Assembly (NCBI RefSeq): GCF_900100305.1
Contig: NZ_FNEY01000023.1
Location: forward strand, 21,526-85,525
Source: Paracidovorax citrulli
GTDB lineage: Bacteria > Pseudomonadota > Gammaproteobacteria > Burkholderiales > Burkholderiaceae_C
DNA length: 64,000 nucleotides
Direction: 5' to 3'
Position numbers and translations under genes: made by a program. The notes beneath the pieces were generated by a model. It saw nothing but the letters and a program-made list of their open reading frames with translations, was not told the origin of the DNA and ran no database searches. Positions 48,757-57,060 of this stretch are shown here, piece by piece (position 1 is the stretch's first letter; each line of letters starts with the position of its first letter).

Positions 48757-49554
48757 ATGCGCAACGCACGACAGGCACCCTGGGCGCTGATCGCCCTCAC
48801 CGCGCTGGTGACGCTCTTCATGGCCGCGCCCATCGCCCTGTCGGTGATGGCCGGGCTGGTCCACAACTACGGCACGGGGCTGCGCAGCGGTCTCACGCTG
48901 CGCTGGCTGGGCGAGGTGTGGGAGCACTACGGGAGCACCGTGACCTGGTCGCTGTGGCTCGCACTGCTGTGCGTGGCGGGCAACCTGCTGATCGGCGTAC
49001 CCTGCGCCTATGCGCTGGCGCGTAGCCGCTCGCGCGCGGCGCGGCTCTTCGAGGAGTTGCTGACCCTGCCCGTGGCGGTGCCGGGGCTGGCGAGCGCGCT
49101 GGCGCTGATCCTGGCCTACGGCTCTCTGCAGGGCTTTCGCCAGAGCTTCGCCTTCATCCTGGTCGGGCACATGGTGTTCACGCTGCCTTTCATGGTGCGC
49201 ACCGTGGGCGCGGCCTTCCGGAAGGACGAACTGCGCTCGCTGGAAGAGGCCGCGCGCTCGCTGGGCGCCAGCTTCTCTCAGCGCTTCCTCGGCGTGCTGG
49301 TGCCGGCCGTGCTGCCAGCCATCGTGGCCGGCAGCCTGATGGTGTTCACGCTGTCGGTGGGCGAATTCAACCTCACCTGGATGCTGCACACCCCGCTCAC
49401 CCGCACGCTGCCCGTGGGGCTGGCCGACAGCTATGCCTCGATGCGCATCGAGATCGGTTCGGCCTACACCCTTGTTTTCCTGATCGTGATCCTGCCCGTG
49501 CTGTGGGGCCTGCAGGCCGCCGGCACGTTCATCGAGAAACACCATGGCACTTGA
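48757..49554 (+). CDS. ABC transporter permease (second)
   Basis: A 265-residue six-helix permease with the EAA loop EEAARSLGASFSQRFLGVLVPAVLPAI. It starts 9 bp after the first permease (AAGGAATCTCC before the ATG) and overlaps the ATPase gene by 11 bp. This indicates tight translational coupling within the operon. Confidence 0.92.
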   Translation: MRNARQAPWALIALTALVTLFMAAPIALSVMAGLVHNYGTGLRSGLTLRWLGEVWEHYGSTVTWSLWLALLCVAGNLLIGVPCAYALARSRSRAARLFEELLTLPVAVPGLASALALILAYGSLQGFRQSFAFILVGHMVFTLPFMVRTVGAAFRKDELRSLEEAARSLGASFSQRFLGVLVPAVLPAIVAGSLMVFTLSVGEFNLTWMLHTPLTRTLPVGLADSYASMRIEIGSAYTLVFLIVILPVLWGLQAAGTFIEKHHGT

Positions 49555-50629
49555 ACTCGAACGCACGCGCGTGGACATCGTCCGCTGCGCGAAGACCTAT
49601 GCCGGCGGCGCGCGCGGCCTGCAGCCCACCGACCTGGCCGTGGAGCCGGGCGAGGTGCTGGCGCTGCTGGGCCCCTCGGGCTGCGGCAAGACCACGCTGC
49701 TGCGCCTGATCGCCGGGCTGGAGGCGCCGGACGCCGGCAGCCGCATCGCCTTCGGCGGCGCCGACGTGACGCAGCTGCCCATCGAGCAGCGCGGCGTGGG
49801 CATGGTGTTCCAGCACTATGCGCTGTTTCCGCAGATGACGGTGGAGGGCAACATCGGCTATGGCCTGAAGATCCGCGGCACGCCCGAGGTGGAACGCCGC
49901 CGCGTGGTGGGCGAGCTGATCGACCTGGTGCGCCTGAACGGGCTGGAGAAGCGCCGCCCCGCGGAACTTTCCGGCGGCCAGCGCCAGCGCGTGGCCCTGG
50001 CCCGCGCCGTGGCGGCGCGCCCGCGCGTGCTGCTGCTGGACGAGCCCCTCACCGCACTCGACGCCAAGCTCAAGGAATCGCTGCGCGACGAACTGGCCGA
50101 GCTGCTGCGCCGCCTGCACATCACCGCCATCCACGTCACGCACGACCAGCAGGAGGCGCTCGCCATCGCCGACCGGCTGGCCGTGATGCAGGCCGGGCGC
50201 ATCGTGCAGGTGGGCGACGGCGAGACGCTCTACCGCACCCCGGCGCACCCGTTCGTGGCATCCTTCCTGGGGCGGGTGAACCGCCTGGTGTTGCCCGAGG
50301 CGGGCGCACGGCACGCCGCGCCGGGCTGTATCGATCTGGGCGGGCTGGAACTGCCCGTGCCGCCAGGCGCCGCCTGCAGCGCCTGGCTGGTCCGGCCGGA
50401 AGACGTGGAAGTGGAGCCTACCGTCCTGGGCCAACCCGGCTGGGGGCATGCCGACGTGACGCACCGCAGCTTCCTGGGCGACCGCGTGCAGCTCACGCTC
50501 AACGTGCCCGGCCAGGCCCCGCTGCGCGCCGACGTGGCCCGCGACCACGCCGCCCGCGCGGGCGATGCGGTGGCCGTGCGCATCGCGCCGCAGCGGCTCA
50601 TGCCGCTGGCCGAAGACACTGCCGCCTGA
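49544..50629 (+). CDS. ABC transporter ATP-binding protein
   Basis: A 361-residue ATPase of the PotA/FbpC/UgpC size class. It has Walker A LLGPSGCGKTTLLRLI (~43), signature LSGGQRQRVALARAVA (~143), Walker B VLLLDEPLTALDAKL (~163) and H-loop HVTHDQQEALAIADR. A C-terminal TOBE-type regulatory domain (~250-361) follows. It is the last transporter gene; the phosphodiesterase follows after 15 bp. Confidence 0.94.
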   Translation: MALELERTRVDIVRCAKTYAGGARGLQPTDLAVEPGEVLALLGPSGCGKTTLLRLIAGLEAPDAGSRIAFGGADVTQLPIEQRGVGMVFQHYALFPQMTVEGNIGYGLKIRGTPEVERRRVVGELIDLVRLNGLEKRRPAELSGGQRQRVALARAVAARPRVLLLDEPLTALDAKLKESLRDELAELLRRLHITAIHVTHDQQEALAIADRLAVMQAGRIVQVGDGETLYRTPAHPFVASFLGRVNRLVLPEAGARHAAPGCIDLGGLELPVPPGAACSAWLVRPEDVEVEPTVLGQPGWGHADVTHRSFLGDRVQLTLNVPGQAPLRADVARDHAARAGDAVAVRIAPQRLMPLAEDTAA

Positions 50630-50644
50630 AACGCAGACCCATCC

Positions 50645-51502
50645 ATGACCCGCTCCATGACCGCATCCACCGCACCCACCACCCTTTTGCTGCAGCTCTC
50701 CGACCTGCACATCCGCGAGCCCGGCCGCCTGGCCTACGGCCGGCTGGACACCGCTCCCTACCTGCGCCAGGCAGTGGAGACGGTGCTGCGCATGCCGCAG
50801 CGCCCCGACGCCATCGTCGCCACGGGCGACCTCACGGATTTCGGGCGGCCCGAAGAGTACGGCCACCTGCGCAAGCTGCTCGCGCCGCTGGGCGCGATAC
50901 CGCTCTACCTGCTGCCCGGCAACCACGACGACCGCGCGCAGCTGCGCGCCAGCTTCCCGGGCCACGGCTACCTGGGCACGGACGGCTTCGTGCAATTCAG
51001 CGTGTCCGTGGGCGGCCTGCAGCTCATCGCGCTGGACACCGTGGTGCCCGGCGCGAGCGAGGGCAGTCTCTGCGCCGAGCGCCTGGAATGGCTGGCCGCG
51101 CAGCTCGATGCCAGCAGGGGCCGGCCGGTGGTCATCGCCATGCACCATCCGCCCTTCCGCACGCTGATCGGCCACATGGACGAGATCGGGCTGCTCGAAG
51201 GCGCGCAGGCGCTGGAGGCCCTGGTGGCCCGCCATCCCAACGTCGAGCGCGTCATCTGCGGCCACCTGCACCGCAGCATCCAGGTGCGCTTCGGCGGCAC
51301 GATCGCGGCCACGGTGCCCTCGCCGGCGCACCAGGTGTGCCTGGACCTCGCGCCCGATGCCGCGTCGGCCTGGACGCTGGAGCCCCCGGGCTTCGCCGTG
51401 CATGCGCTGCCCGCAGGTGGGCGGCTGGTGAGCCACCTGGCAGCCAGCGGGCAGTATCCGGGCCCCTACCCGTTCCACGACGGCGGGCGGCTCATCGACT
51501 GA
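50645..51502 (+). CDS. Metallophosphoesterase, CpdA/GpdQ-like phosphodiesterase
   Basis: A 285-residue binuclear-metal phosphodiesterase. All metal-binding motifs are present: LSDLHIRE (DxH), ATGDLTDFGRPEEY (GDxxD), LPGNHDDR (GNHD), AMHHPPF and CGHLHRS. It resembles the cAMP phosphodiesterase CpdA and the glycerophosphodiesterase GpdQ. Its place as last gene of a LacI-ABC operon favours hydrolysis of an imported phosphodiester over signalling. There is no signal peptide, so it acts in the cytoplasm. Confidence 0.9.
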   Translation: MTRSMTASTAPTTLLLQLSDLHIREPGRLAYGRLDTAPYLRQAVETVLRMPQRPDAIVATGDLTDFGRPEEYGHLRKLLAPLGAIPLYLLPGNHDDRAQLRASFPGHGYLGTDGFVQFSVSVGGLQLIALDTVVPGASEGSLCAERLEWLAAQLDASRGRPVVIAMHHPPFRTLIGHMDEIGLLEGAQALEALVARHPNVERVICGHLHRSIQVRFGGTIAATVPSPAHQVCLDLAPDAASAWTLEPPGFAVHALPAGGRLVSHLAASGQYPGPYPFHDGGRLID

Positions 51503-51539
51503 CGGCCGGCGCGGGCACCGCGCCCGTGCCGGCATTCGC

Positions 51540-52253
51540 TCAGAAAACGTACTTGCCCAGCGCCGCTTCGCGGCGCTCGCCGATGGCGTGCCGGGCCTCG
51601 CCCAGGCGGTGCTGCAGATTGGCGACGCCCTCATCGACCTGGACGATCCGTTCCTCCGGACGGGCTTTCAGGATGCGCTCCCAGGACTTGTGGCGGTTCC
51701 AGTCGATGCCCAGAGATGTCCCCGCATCGAAGGCTTCCCGGAGTTGCGTCGCGTCCTCGGCCAGCTGCGCCTTCCGCGCCTGAATCTCCTGGAGTTCGCC
51801 CAGCTTGCGCTGCAGCGCGCCGACCTGCTCCGGATCCGCGGCGGAAGGCCGGCCACTGGCCGCCGGCCCCAGAGAGAGCGATACCAGCCGCTCCAGCCGG
51901 GTGGCGGCGCTGTCGGCACGCGAGAGTTGCGCGTCCTGTTCAGGGGTGAGGACGATGGCCTCCACCGGCCCGTTCGACAGGAAGCGCGGCGCGAACACCA
52001 GGGTCTGCGCAGCGGCGGGTTGCGACTGCATCCGGTGCGCCTGCGGCAGCGCGGGCGCCGGGCGCCGGGGCGGCGGGCCGGAATCGGCCGGGTCGGTCTG
52101 GAAAGTGCGCCCCCGGGGGGCCGGTCCGCCTGCGGCGTCGAGCCTGCGGCCAGGGTGGGACTGGCGGGTCGCGGAGGTGGCGGCCGGTTGCGCGGAGTGC
52201 GACCGGCGTTGCGAGGTACCTGCCCCGCAGAGCTGATTGAAGCTGAAATGCAT
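51540..52253 (-). CDS. Candidate type III effector, unrecognised family
   Basis: A 237-residue protein without recognised domains. The first ~80 residues are rich in Ser, Gln, Thr, Pro and Ala and poor in acidic residues (MHFSFNQLCGAGTSQRRSHS), like a type III secretion signal. Residues ~105-235 are predicted alpha-helical with coiled-coil-like heptads (QVGALQRKLGELQEIQARKA, then AQLAEDATQLREAFDAG). The C terminus is ALGKYVF. There are no membrane segments or Sec signal. Directly upstream is a perfect TTCGC-N15-TTCGC PIP box with a TAACCT -10 at the correct distance. It has no obvious relative that I can name; a hypothetical HrpX-regulated effector is the best reading. Confidence 0.7.
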   Translation of the reverse strand: MHFSFNQLCGAGTSQRRSHSAQPAATSATRQSHPGRRLDAAGGPAPRGRTFQTDPADSGPPPRRPAPALPQAHRMQSQPAAAQTLVFAPRFLSNGPVEAIVLTPEQDAQLSRADSAATRLERLVSLSLGPAASGRPSAADPEQVGALQRKLGELQEIQARKAQLAEDATQLREAFDAGTSLGIDWNRHKSWERILKARPEERIVQVDEGVANLQHRLGEARHAIGERREAALGKYVF

Positions 52254-52287
52254 GGTGTGGTGATCCGTTCGAATCAGGAATGCGGCG

Positions 52288-52349
52288 AGGTTAGGGCCGC
52301 CCGCGGCGCCGCGGGGCCATGCCCGCGAAGTCCGGCAGGCCGGGGCGAA
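52288..52349 (-). promoter_or_regulatory. Perfect PIP box plus -10 element of the 237-aa candidate effector gene
   Basis: Minus strand TTCGC-N15-TTCGC (52325-52349) is followed after 31 bases by TAACCT (52288-52293, YANNNT). Transcription should start near 52281, giving a ~28-base leader before the ATG at 52253. This is the exact architecture of HrpX (Xanthomonas/Acidovorax) and HrpB (Ralstonia) target promoters. Confidence 0.8.
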
Positions 52350-52498
52350 GGCGCCCGCCCTCGCGCTTCACCGCATCCCATGCCCCCGGCACGGCCGTGG
52401 CCGCCGGCCGATTGCTATGGATTCAGGAGTATGCTGTGGCCTCTGGAAAACAACATCTGCCGCGGCTCTGCCGTGGGAGGCCTGCGAACACCCGATCC

Positions 52499-54166
52499 AT
52501 GAAGCACCTGTTGAATCTGCTGGCCGCCGTGGCCCTGCTGGTCTGGGGTACGCACCTCGTGCGTACCGGGGTGCTGCGCGTGTTCGGCGCCAACCTGCGC
52601 ACGCTGCTGGCGCGCAGCATGGGCAACCGCTTCTCGGCGGCGCTGTCGGGCATCGGGGTCACGGCCCTGGTGCAGTCGAGCACCGCCACCTCGCTCATGA
52701 CCTCGTCCTTCGTCGGGCAGGGGCTCATCACGCTGCCGGCCGCGCTGGCGGTGATGCGCGGGGCGGACATCGGCACGGCCCTCATGTCCGTGCTGTTCTC
52801 CACCGACCTGTCCTGGCTGTCGCCGCTGTTCATCTTCGTGGGCGTGGTGCTGTTCATCACCCGGCAGGCGAGCACCGCCGGGCGCGTGGGGCGCGTGCTG
52901 ATCGGGCTGGGCCTGATGCTGCTGGCGCTGGAGATGGTGGTGCAGGCCAGCGGGCCGATGCTGGCCTCGCCGATCATCCGCACCCTGCTCGGCTCGCTCG
53001 ACAGCGACCTGGTGCTGGAGGTGGTGATGGGCGCGGTGCTGGCGGTGATCGCCTATTCGAGCCTCGCCATCGTGCTGCTGATCTCGGCGATGGCGGCTTC
53101 CAGCGTGGTGCCGCTGGACGTGGCGCTGGGCCTGGTGCTGGGCGCCAATCTCGGCAGCGGCCTGCTGGCGGTCATCACCACCGCCAAGTCGGCCGTGGAA
53201 GTGCGGCAGGTGACCGTGGGCAACCTGATGTTCAAGCTCATGGGCGTGCTGGTGGTCGCGCCGTTGGTGGGACTGTGGCTGCGGCACGTGCAGCCGCACA
53301 TGCCCGGCGCGGCCCAGAGCGTGGTGCTCTTCCACCTGGCTTTCAACGTGGTGGTCAGCCTGGGCTTCATCGCGTTCACGCAGTGGGTGGCCCGCGCCGT
53401 CACGCGGCTGCTGCCCCCGCCCGAAGGTCCGCCCAGCCGCCGGCCGCAGCACCTGGACCCTTCAGCGCTCTCCACCCCCTCGCTGGCGATGTCCTGCGCG
53501 GCGCGGGAGGCGCTCTACCAGGCGGACGTGGTGGAGACCATGCTGCTGGGCGTGCTCGACGTGATCCGCCGGGACGACGTGCAGCTGGCGCAGCAACTGC
53601 GCAAGATGGACGACGAGGTGGACGGGCTGTACTCGTCCATCAAGTATTACCTCACCCAGATCTCCCGGGGAGCGCTGGGCGAGGAGGAAAGCCGGCGCTG
53701 GACGGACATCATCAGCTTCACCATCAACATGGAGCAGGTGGCCGACATCATCGAGCGCGTGCTCACGGACATCGAGGACAAGAAGATCCGCAAGGGCCGA
53801 CGCTTCTCCGATGCGGGCATGGCCGAGATCACCGAGCTGCACGGCCGGCTGGTGAGCAACCTGCGCCTGGCGATGAGCGTGTTCCTCAACGGCAATGTGC
53901 GCGACGCGCAGCGGCTGCTGGAGGAAAAGACGCGTTTCCGCGACCTGGAACGCGCCTACGCGGCGACCCACCTCGGCCGCCTGTCCGACAAGACCGTGCA
54001 GAGCATGGAAACCAGCTCGCTGCACATCGACCTCATCAGCGACCTCAAGCGCATCAATTCGCACATCTGCTCGCTGGCCTACCCGATCCTCGACTCCGCG
54101 GGGGCGCTGGCGCCGAGCCGGCTGCGCAGCGCGCCCGGCGATGCGGGTGCCGATCCGCTGGCCTGA
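52499..54166 (+). CDS. Na/Pi cotransporter family protein with PhoU-like domain
   Basis: A 555-residue protein. The N-terminal ~340 residues contain about eight to nine helices with the duplicated Na/Pi (NptA/PF02690) motifs LVQSSTATSLMTSSFVGQG and ANLGSGLLAVITTAKSA. A cytoplasmic C-terminal PhoU-like helical domain (~350-535) has QVADIIERVLTDIEDKK. The ATG at 52499 is the start of the first helix (MKHLLNLLAAVALLVWGTHL). It is a second phosphate-uptake system besides the Pit pair at 1.7-3.4 kb. It converges on the YopJ-type gene. Confidence 0.9.
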   Translation: MKHLLNLLAAVALLVWGTHLVRTGVLRVFGANLRTLLARSMGNRFSAALSGIGVTALVQSSTATSLMTSSFVGQGLITLPAALAVMRGADIGTALMSVLFSTDLSWLSPLFIFVGVVLFITRQASTAGRVGRVLIGLGLMLLALEMVVQASGPMLASPIIRTLLGSLDSDLVLEVVMGAVLAVIAYSSLAIVLLISAMAASSVVPLDVALGLVLGANLGSGLLAVITTAKSAVEVRQVTVGNLMFKLMGVLVVAPLVGLWLRHVQPHMPGAAQSVVLFHLAFNVVVSLGFIAFTQWVARAVTRLLPPPEGPPSRRPQHLDPSALSTPSLAMSCAAREALYQADVVETMLLGVLDVIRRDDVQLAQQLRKMDDEVDGLYSSIKYYLTQISRGALGEEESRRWTDIISFTINMEQVADIIERVLTDIEDKKIRKGRRFSDAGMAEITELHGRLVSNLRLAMSVFLNGNVRDAQRLLEEKTRFRDLERAYAATHLGRLSDKTVQSMETSSLHIDLISDLKRINSHICSLAYPILDSAGALAPSRLRSAPGDAGADPLA

Positions 54167-54172
54167 CCCCCG

Positions 54173-55702
54173 TCAGTGCCGATACCAGTCGCGCCAGCGG
54201 CTGTCCACGTTGCCCATGGCCTCGCACAGCGGCAGGATGTCCTGCGCGCTGCACCGGGCAGCATGGCGGATCGCCTTGTCGAGGAAGGCGATGCGCTTGA
54301 GCTCGATCGACGCGCTCTGCAGCAGCGGGCCGGGCCTGCGCGCCGCAGGGCCGGGCCACCGGGCCACCCGGTGGGCGTCGTGCCTTTCCAGCAGCGTCTG
54401 TCCCTTGCGGTTCACGGGCTGATCGCGGGCCCCGTGCGGCAACCCGTCGAGATAGCCCTGCACGGCCGTGCGGGACTGGGCATGCTTCATGTAGGCCGGC
54501 CCCAGCACGTCCGCCACCGTCTTGACGTAGTGCGCGAGCAGGCCCACCGGCTGCGGGGTCGCCGGGGCGACGGAGCCGGTCGCCGGGCTGTCCGCCGATG
54601 CGGCCGTGCTGCCGTCCGACAGGCTGTCGGCCTCGCCGGAATACTCGGCCGGCAGCAGCAGCTCGGCATCCACCTCGACCGTATCGAAGGACGGCGGCTC
54701 GCCGCGCAGTTGCCGGGCGTGCAGTTCCTCCAGGGATGCATCGGCGGCGCACTTGAGGGCCATCGACAGCGCGAAGATCCTGCAGGAGCGCAGGCTCTTC
54801 TGGGCGGGCACATCCAGCAGCAACAGCGGCCAGCCCTCGGGCAGGCGCAGGTGGGCCGCCATCTCGGCAGCCGTGATGATCGGCTCGGCGCCCTCGGCAA
54901 CGGACGAGTTCATGTGCACCACGGAGCCACGGCGCCCCGGCTCGCCGGGCAGTCCCTCGACATGCAGGTCCAGCGCGAGATTGTGGGCGGCGTTGTCGAG
55001 CACGATCCGCCATCGGCCGGGCGCCGCATCCGCCAGGAAGCTGCGCCACTCCACGGAGCCGAAGCCGCGGTGGTCCGGAACCACGCCCCGGTCGTCCGGG
55101 ACGCTGGCGTGGGCATAGACGAGGCGCAGCCGCGGGTCCTCCGCATTGAGGGCGGACACGATCGCCGGCATCGCCAGCTTGTCGAGCTTGCGGAAGGCGG
55201 CGGGCTCGTCGTCCGGGCTCGCGCCTTCGGCATGCACTTCGGCTGCCAGGGCACGCAGTTCGCAGAGCCCATCGACCACCTGCCGCCGCTGCGCGGCCAC
55301 GGGATCGCCGGAAGGCAGCGCGACCACCGGGGCCGGCGGCACAGGCAGCGCCATGGGAAGGAAAAGCGCACCCGGTGCGGCAGCCTCCACGGGGCGCCGC
55401 CCGGGAGGCGCGCACAGCAACTGCGCCCGGGGGTCGAAGCCCATGCGAGACAGCGCGGCGGTGTTGTCCAGCAAGGCGGGGCCCTGCACCATCCGGCGCA
55501 GCGTGGCGCGCTCGCGGGTGATCGGCAGGGAAAGCCCCGGGCGCCGCGGCGGCGACGGCATTCCCGGCGCCGACGGCCCCGGCGTGCCAGCGGCCTGCCG
55601 GCGCCGTCGGGCAGGCCGCTCGGCCGCGGATGGCGGCGGATGGTCGGGGTGGGCAGGGCCGGGCGGGCGTGGCGGCGAAGAGGATGTGACGGAACGGGGC
55701 AT
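54173..55702 (-). CDS. YopJ/HopZ/AvrBsT-family type III effector (acetyltransferase)
   Basis: A 509-residue protein with the CE clan fold of YopJ effectors, which acetylate Ser/Thr/Lys of host proteins using acetyl-CoA and inositol hexakisphosphate. Catalytic histidine H240 is in NAAHNLALDLHVEG. Catalytic cysteine C307 is in QKSLRSCRIFALSMALKCA, the family QxSxxxCxIF motif. The H-C spacing (67) fits AvrBsT and HopZ. At the position of the usual acidic residue (strand GSVVHMNSS) I read Asn. The first ~100 residues are Pro/Ser/Arg-rich, a type III signal. The ATG at 55700-55702 is chosen because the PIP promoter ends just upstream; a longer in-frame start would lie upstream of it. It converges on the Na/Pi gene, 6 bp apart. 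Confidence 0.9.
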   Translation of the reverse strand: MPRSVTSSSPPRPPGPAHPDHPPPSAAERPARRRRQAAGTPGPSAPGMPSPPRRPGLSLPITRERATLRRMVQGPALLDNTAALSRMGFDPRAQLLCAPPGRRPVEAAAPGALFLPMALPVPPAPVVALPSGDPVAAQRRQVVDGLCELRALAAEVHAEGASPDDEPAAFRKLDKLAMPAIVSALNAEDPRLRLVYAHASVPDDRGVVPDHRGFGSVEWRSFLADAAPGRWRIVLDNAAHNLALDLHVEGLPGEPGRRGSVVHMNSSVAEGAEPIITAAEMAAHLRLPEGWPLLLLDVPAQKSLRSCRIFALSMALKCAADASLEELHARQLRGEPPSFDTVEVDAELLLPAEYSGEADSLSDGSTAASADSPATGSVAPATPQPVGLLAHYVKTVADVLGPAYMKHAQSRTAVQGYLDGLPHGARDQPVNRKGQTLLERHDAHRVARWPGPAARRPGPLLQSASIELKRIAFLDKAIRHAARCSAQDILPLCEAMGNVDSRWRDWYRH

Positions 55703-55740
55703 GGCGGGGCAAGGCAGTGCCTTCGAGGGCAATGCCGCCG

Positions 55741-55801
55741 AGCATGCACGTGGCCTGCGGAAAGGCGCCCGGCGGCGCGAAACGGGTGCCTGCCGGGCGA
55801 A
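55741..55801 (-). promoter_or_regulatory. Perfect PIP box plus -10 element of the YopJ-type gene
   Basis: Minus strand TTCGC-N15-TTCGC (55777-55801) and, 30 bases downstream, CATGCT (55741-55746, YANNNT). The predicted transcription start near 55733 leaves a ~30-base leader before the ATG at 55702. This is the canonical HrpX-regulon promoter layout. Confidence 0.82.
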
Positions 55802-55925
55802 CCGGGGCGAAAGCCATCCGTCCGCATCGCGATGCCCTGCAAGCCCCCGCGTTTGCCATCGGGGCACGGAGCCCCTACCCTGTCAGGTCCGATGGCCCCG
55901 CCATCCCGCACCCCGAGGAGACGCC

Positions 55926-56105
55926 ATGCCCACGCCCCACCGCAAGCCCCCCAGCGACGAACCGGAAGTCACCCAGGAAACCGATGTGCCGGTGGATGGC
56001 ACCGATCCGGTCGGCGAGGAGATGATGAAGGAGGTCCGCAACGACCGCCTGCGGCAGCCCGCCGGCGGCAGCGAAAGCCCTGCGCCACCGAAGCCGGGGC
56101 GCTAG
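55926..56105 (+). CDS. Small charged hypothetical protein, 59 residues
   Basis: MPTPHRKPPSDEPEVTQETD is followed by VPVDGTDPVGEEMMKEVRND; the rest is Pro/Gly/Ser-rich. It is hydrophilic, likely disordered and has no cysteines. GAGGAG stands seven bases before the ATG, so translation looks real. Its TAG shares the palindromic CTAG with the stop of the convergent LysR gene (4-bp overlap). It starts 223 bp from the YopJ-type gene in the opposite direction. Function is unknown. Confidence 0.65.
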   Translation: MPTPHRKPPSDEPEVTQETDVPVDGTDPVGEEMMKEVRNDRLRQPAGGSESPAPPKPGR

Positions 56106-57019
56106 CGTGCCGCGCGCGCCGGGGCCTGCCCGAAGTCGGTTGCCAGTTGCTCGCGGGCGTTGCGGACGAAGGCGGATTCGCCCGGGCGCGGCGGCAGCAC
56201 GATGAACCGGGCCTGGGGCAGCGCCGGAAGCCCCCAGGCCGCGGGCAGGACCTGCACGCCCTCGCACAGCGCGGCGGCGTTCAGGCAGGCGATGCCGAGC
56301 CCGGCCGCCAGCGCGGATTGCAGGCCGGCGACCCCGGAGGCCATGAGCGCGACCGTGAACGGAATGCGCCGCCGGCGCAGCAAGGCCGCCGTGAACTGGT
56401 GGAGGGCGCAGGTGTCCGGCAGTGCCAGCAGGCGCAGGGGTTCCTCCCGGCCGGGCGGCGCGGCGGCAATCTGCGCGGCGCCCATCCAGTGCAGGGGCTC
56501 GCGCCGCAGCACCTGCCCGCCGCGGGCCGGGGCCGGCGCACCGGCGGAGCGGCCGGCGGCAGGGGCCGGCAGGCGCATGGCGATGCCGACATCGAACGCG
56601 CCCCGGGCGTAGCCGGCCTCGACGTCGCCGCTCTTTTGCACCGTGACCTGCAGCCGCACGCCAGGGTGCCGGGCCTGCATGCGCGCCAGCAGCCCCGCCA
56701 GCTCCGCGGGACGGAAATAGTCGGTGACGCCCAGCCGCAGCGCGCCCTCCAGCCGCGCGCCGCGCAGGTCGTGCCATGCCGACTCGCTCAGCGTCAGCAA
56801 CTGCCGGGCGTGCGCCAGCAGCCGCAGCCCGGCGGCGGTGGGCGCCACGCCGGCCTTGGAGCGCACCAGCAGCGCCTGGCCGGCATGCTGCTCGAGCTTG
56901 CGCAATTGCTCGCTCACGGCCGACTGCGACAGGAAGACCTGCGGCGCACCGGCGGCCAGGCTGCCGGCATCGGCCACCGCGACGAACGTCCTGAGTTGTT
57001 CCAGGTTGAAGGGGCGCAT
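56102..57019 (-). CDS. LysR-family transcriptional regulator
   Basis: A 305-residue regulator. The N-terminal winged helix reads MRPFNLEQLRTFVAVADAGS with VFLSQSAVSEQLRKLEQHAG. The C-terminal inducer-binding domain spans ~90-300. It is divergent from a tautomerase gene across a 108-bp gap that holds a T-N11-A palindrome, the usual arrangement for LysR control of the neighbour. The ligand is unknown. Confidence 0.92.
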   Translation of the reverse strand: MRPFNLEQLRTFVAVADAGSLAAGAPQVFLSQSAVSEQLRKLEQHAGQALLVRSKAGVAPTAAGLRLLAHARQLLTLSESAWHDLRGARLEGALRLGVTDYFRPAELAGLLARMQARHPGVRLQVTVQKSGDVEAGYARGAFDVGIAMRLPAPAAGRSAGAPAPARGGQVLRREPLHWMGAAQIAAAPPGREEPLRLLALPDTCALHQFTAALLRRRRIPFTVALMASGVAGLQSALAAGLGIACLNAAALCEGVQVLPAAWGLPALPQARFIVLPPRPGESAFVRNAREQLATDFGQAPARAAR

Positions 57020-57043
57020 GTCGATCCCACGGAATTTTCGATG

Positions 57044-57060
57044 GATGACTGCCGATCATC
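57044..57060. promoter_or_regulatory. LysR-type T-N11-A palindrome
   Basis: GATGACTGCCGATCATC has perfect five-base arms (GATGA/TCATC) around a seven-base centre and fits the T-N11-A LysR box. It lies 25 bp upstream of the LysR start and 68 bp upstream of the tautomerase gene, where one site can serve both promoters. Confidence 0.5.
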
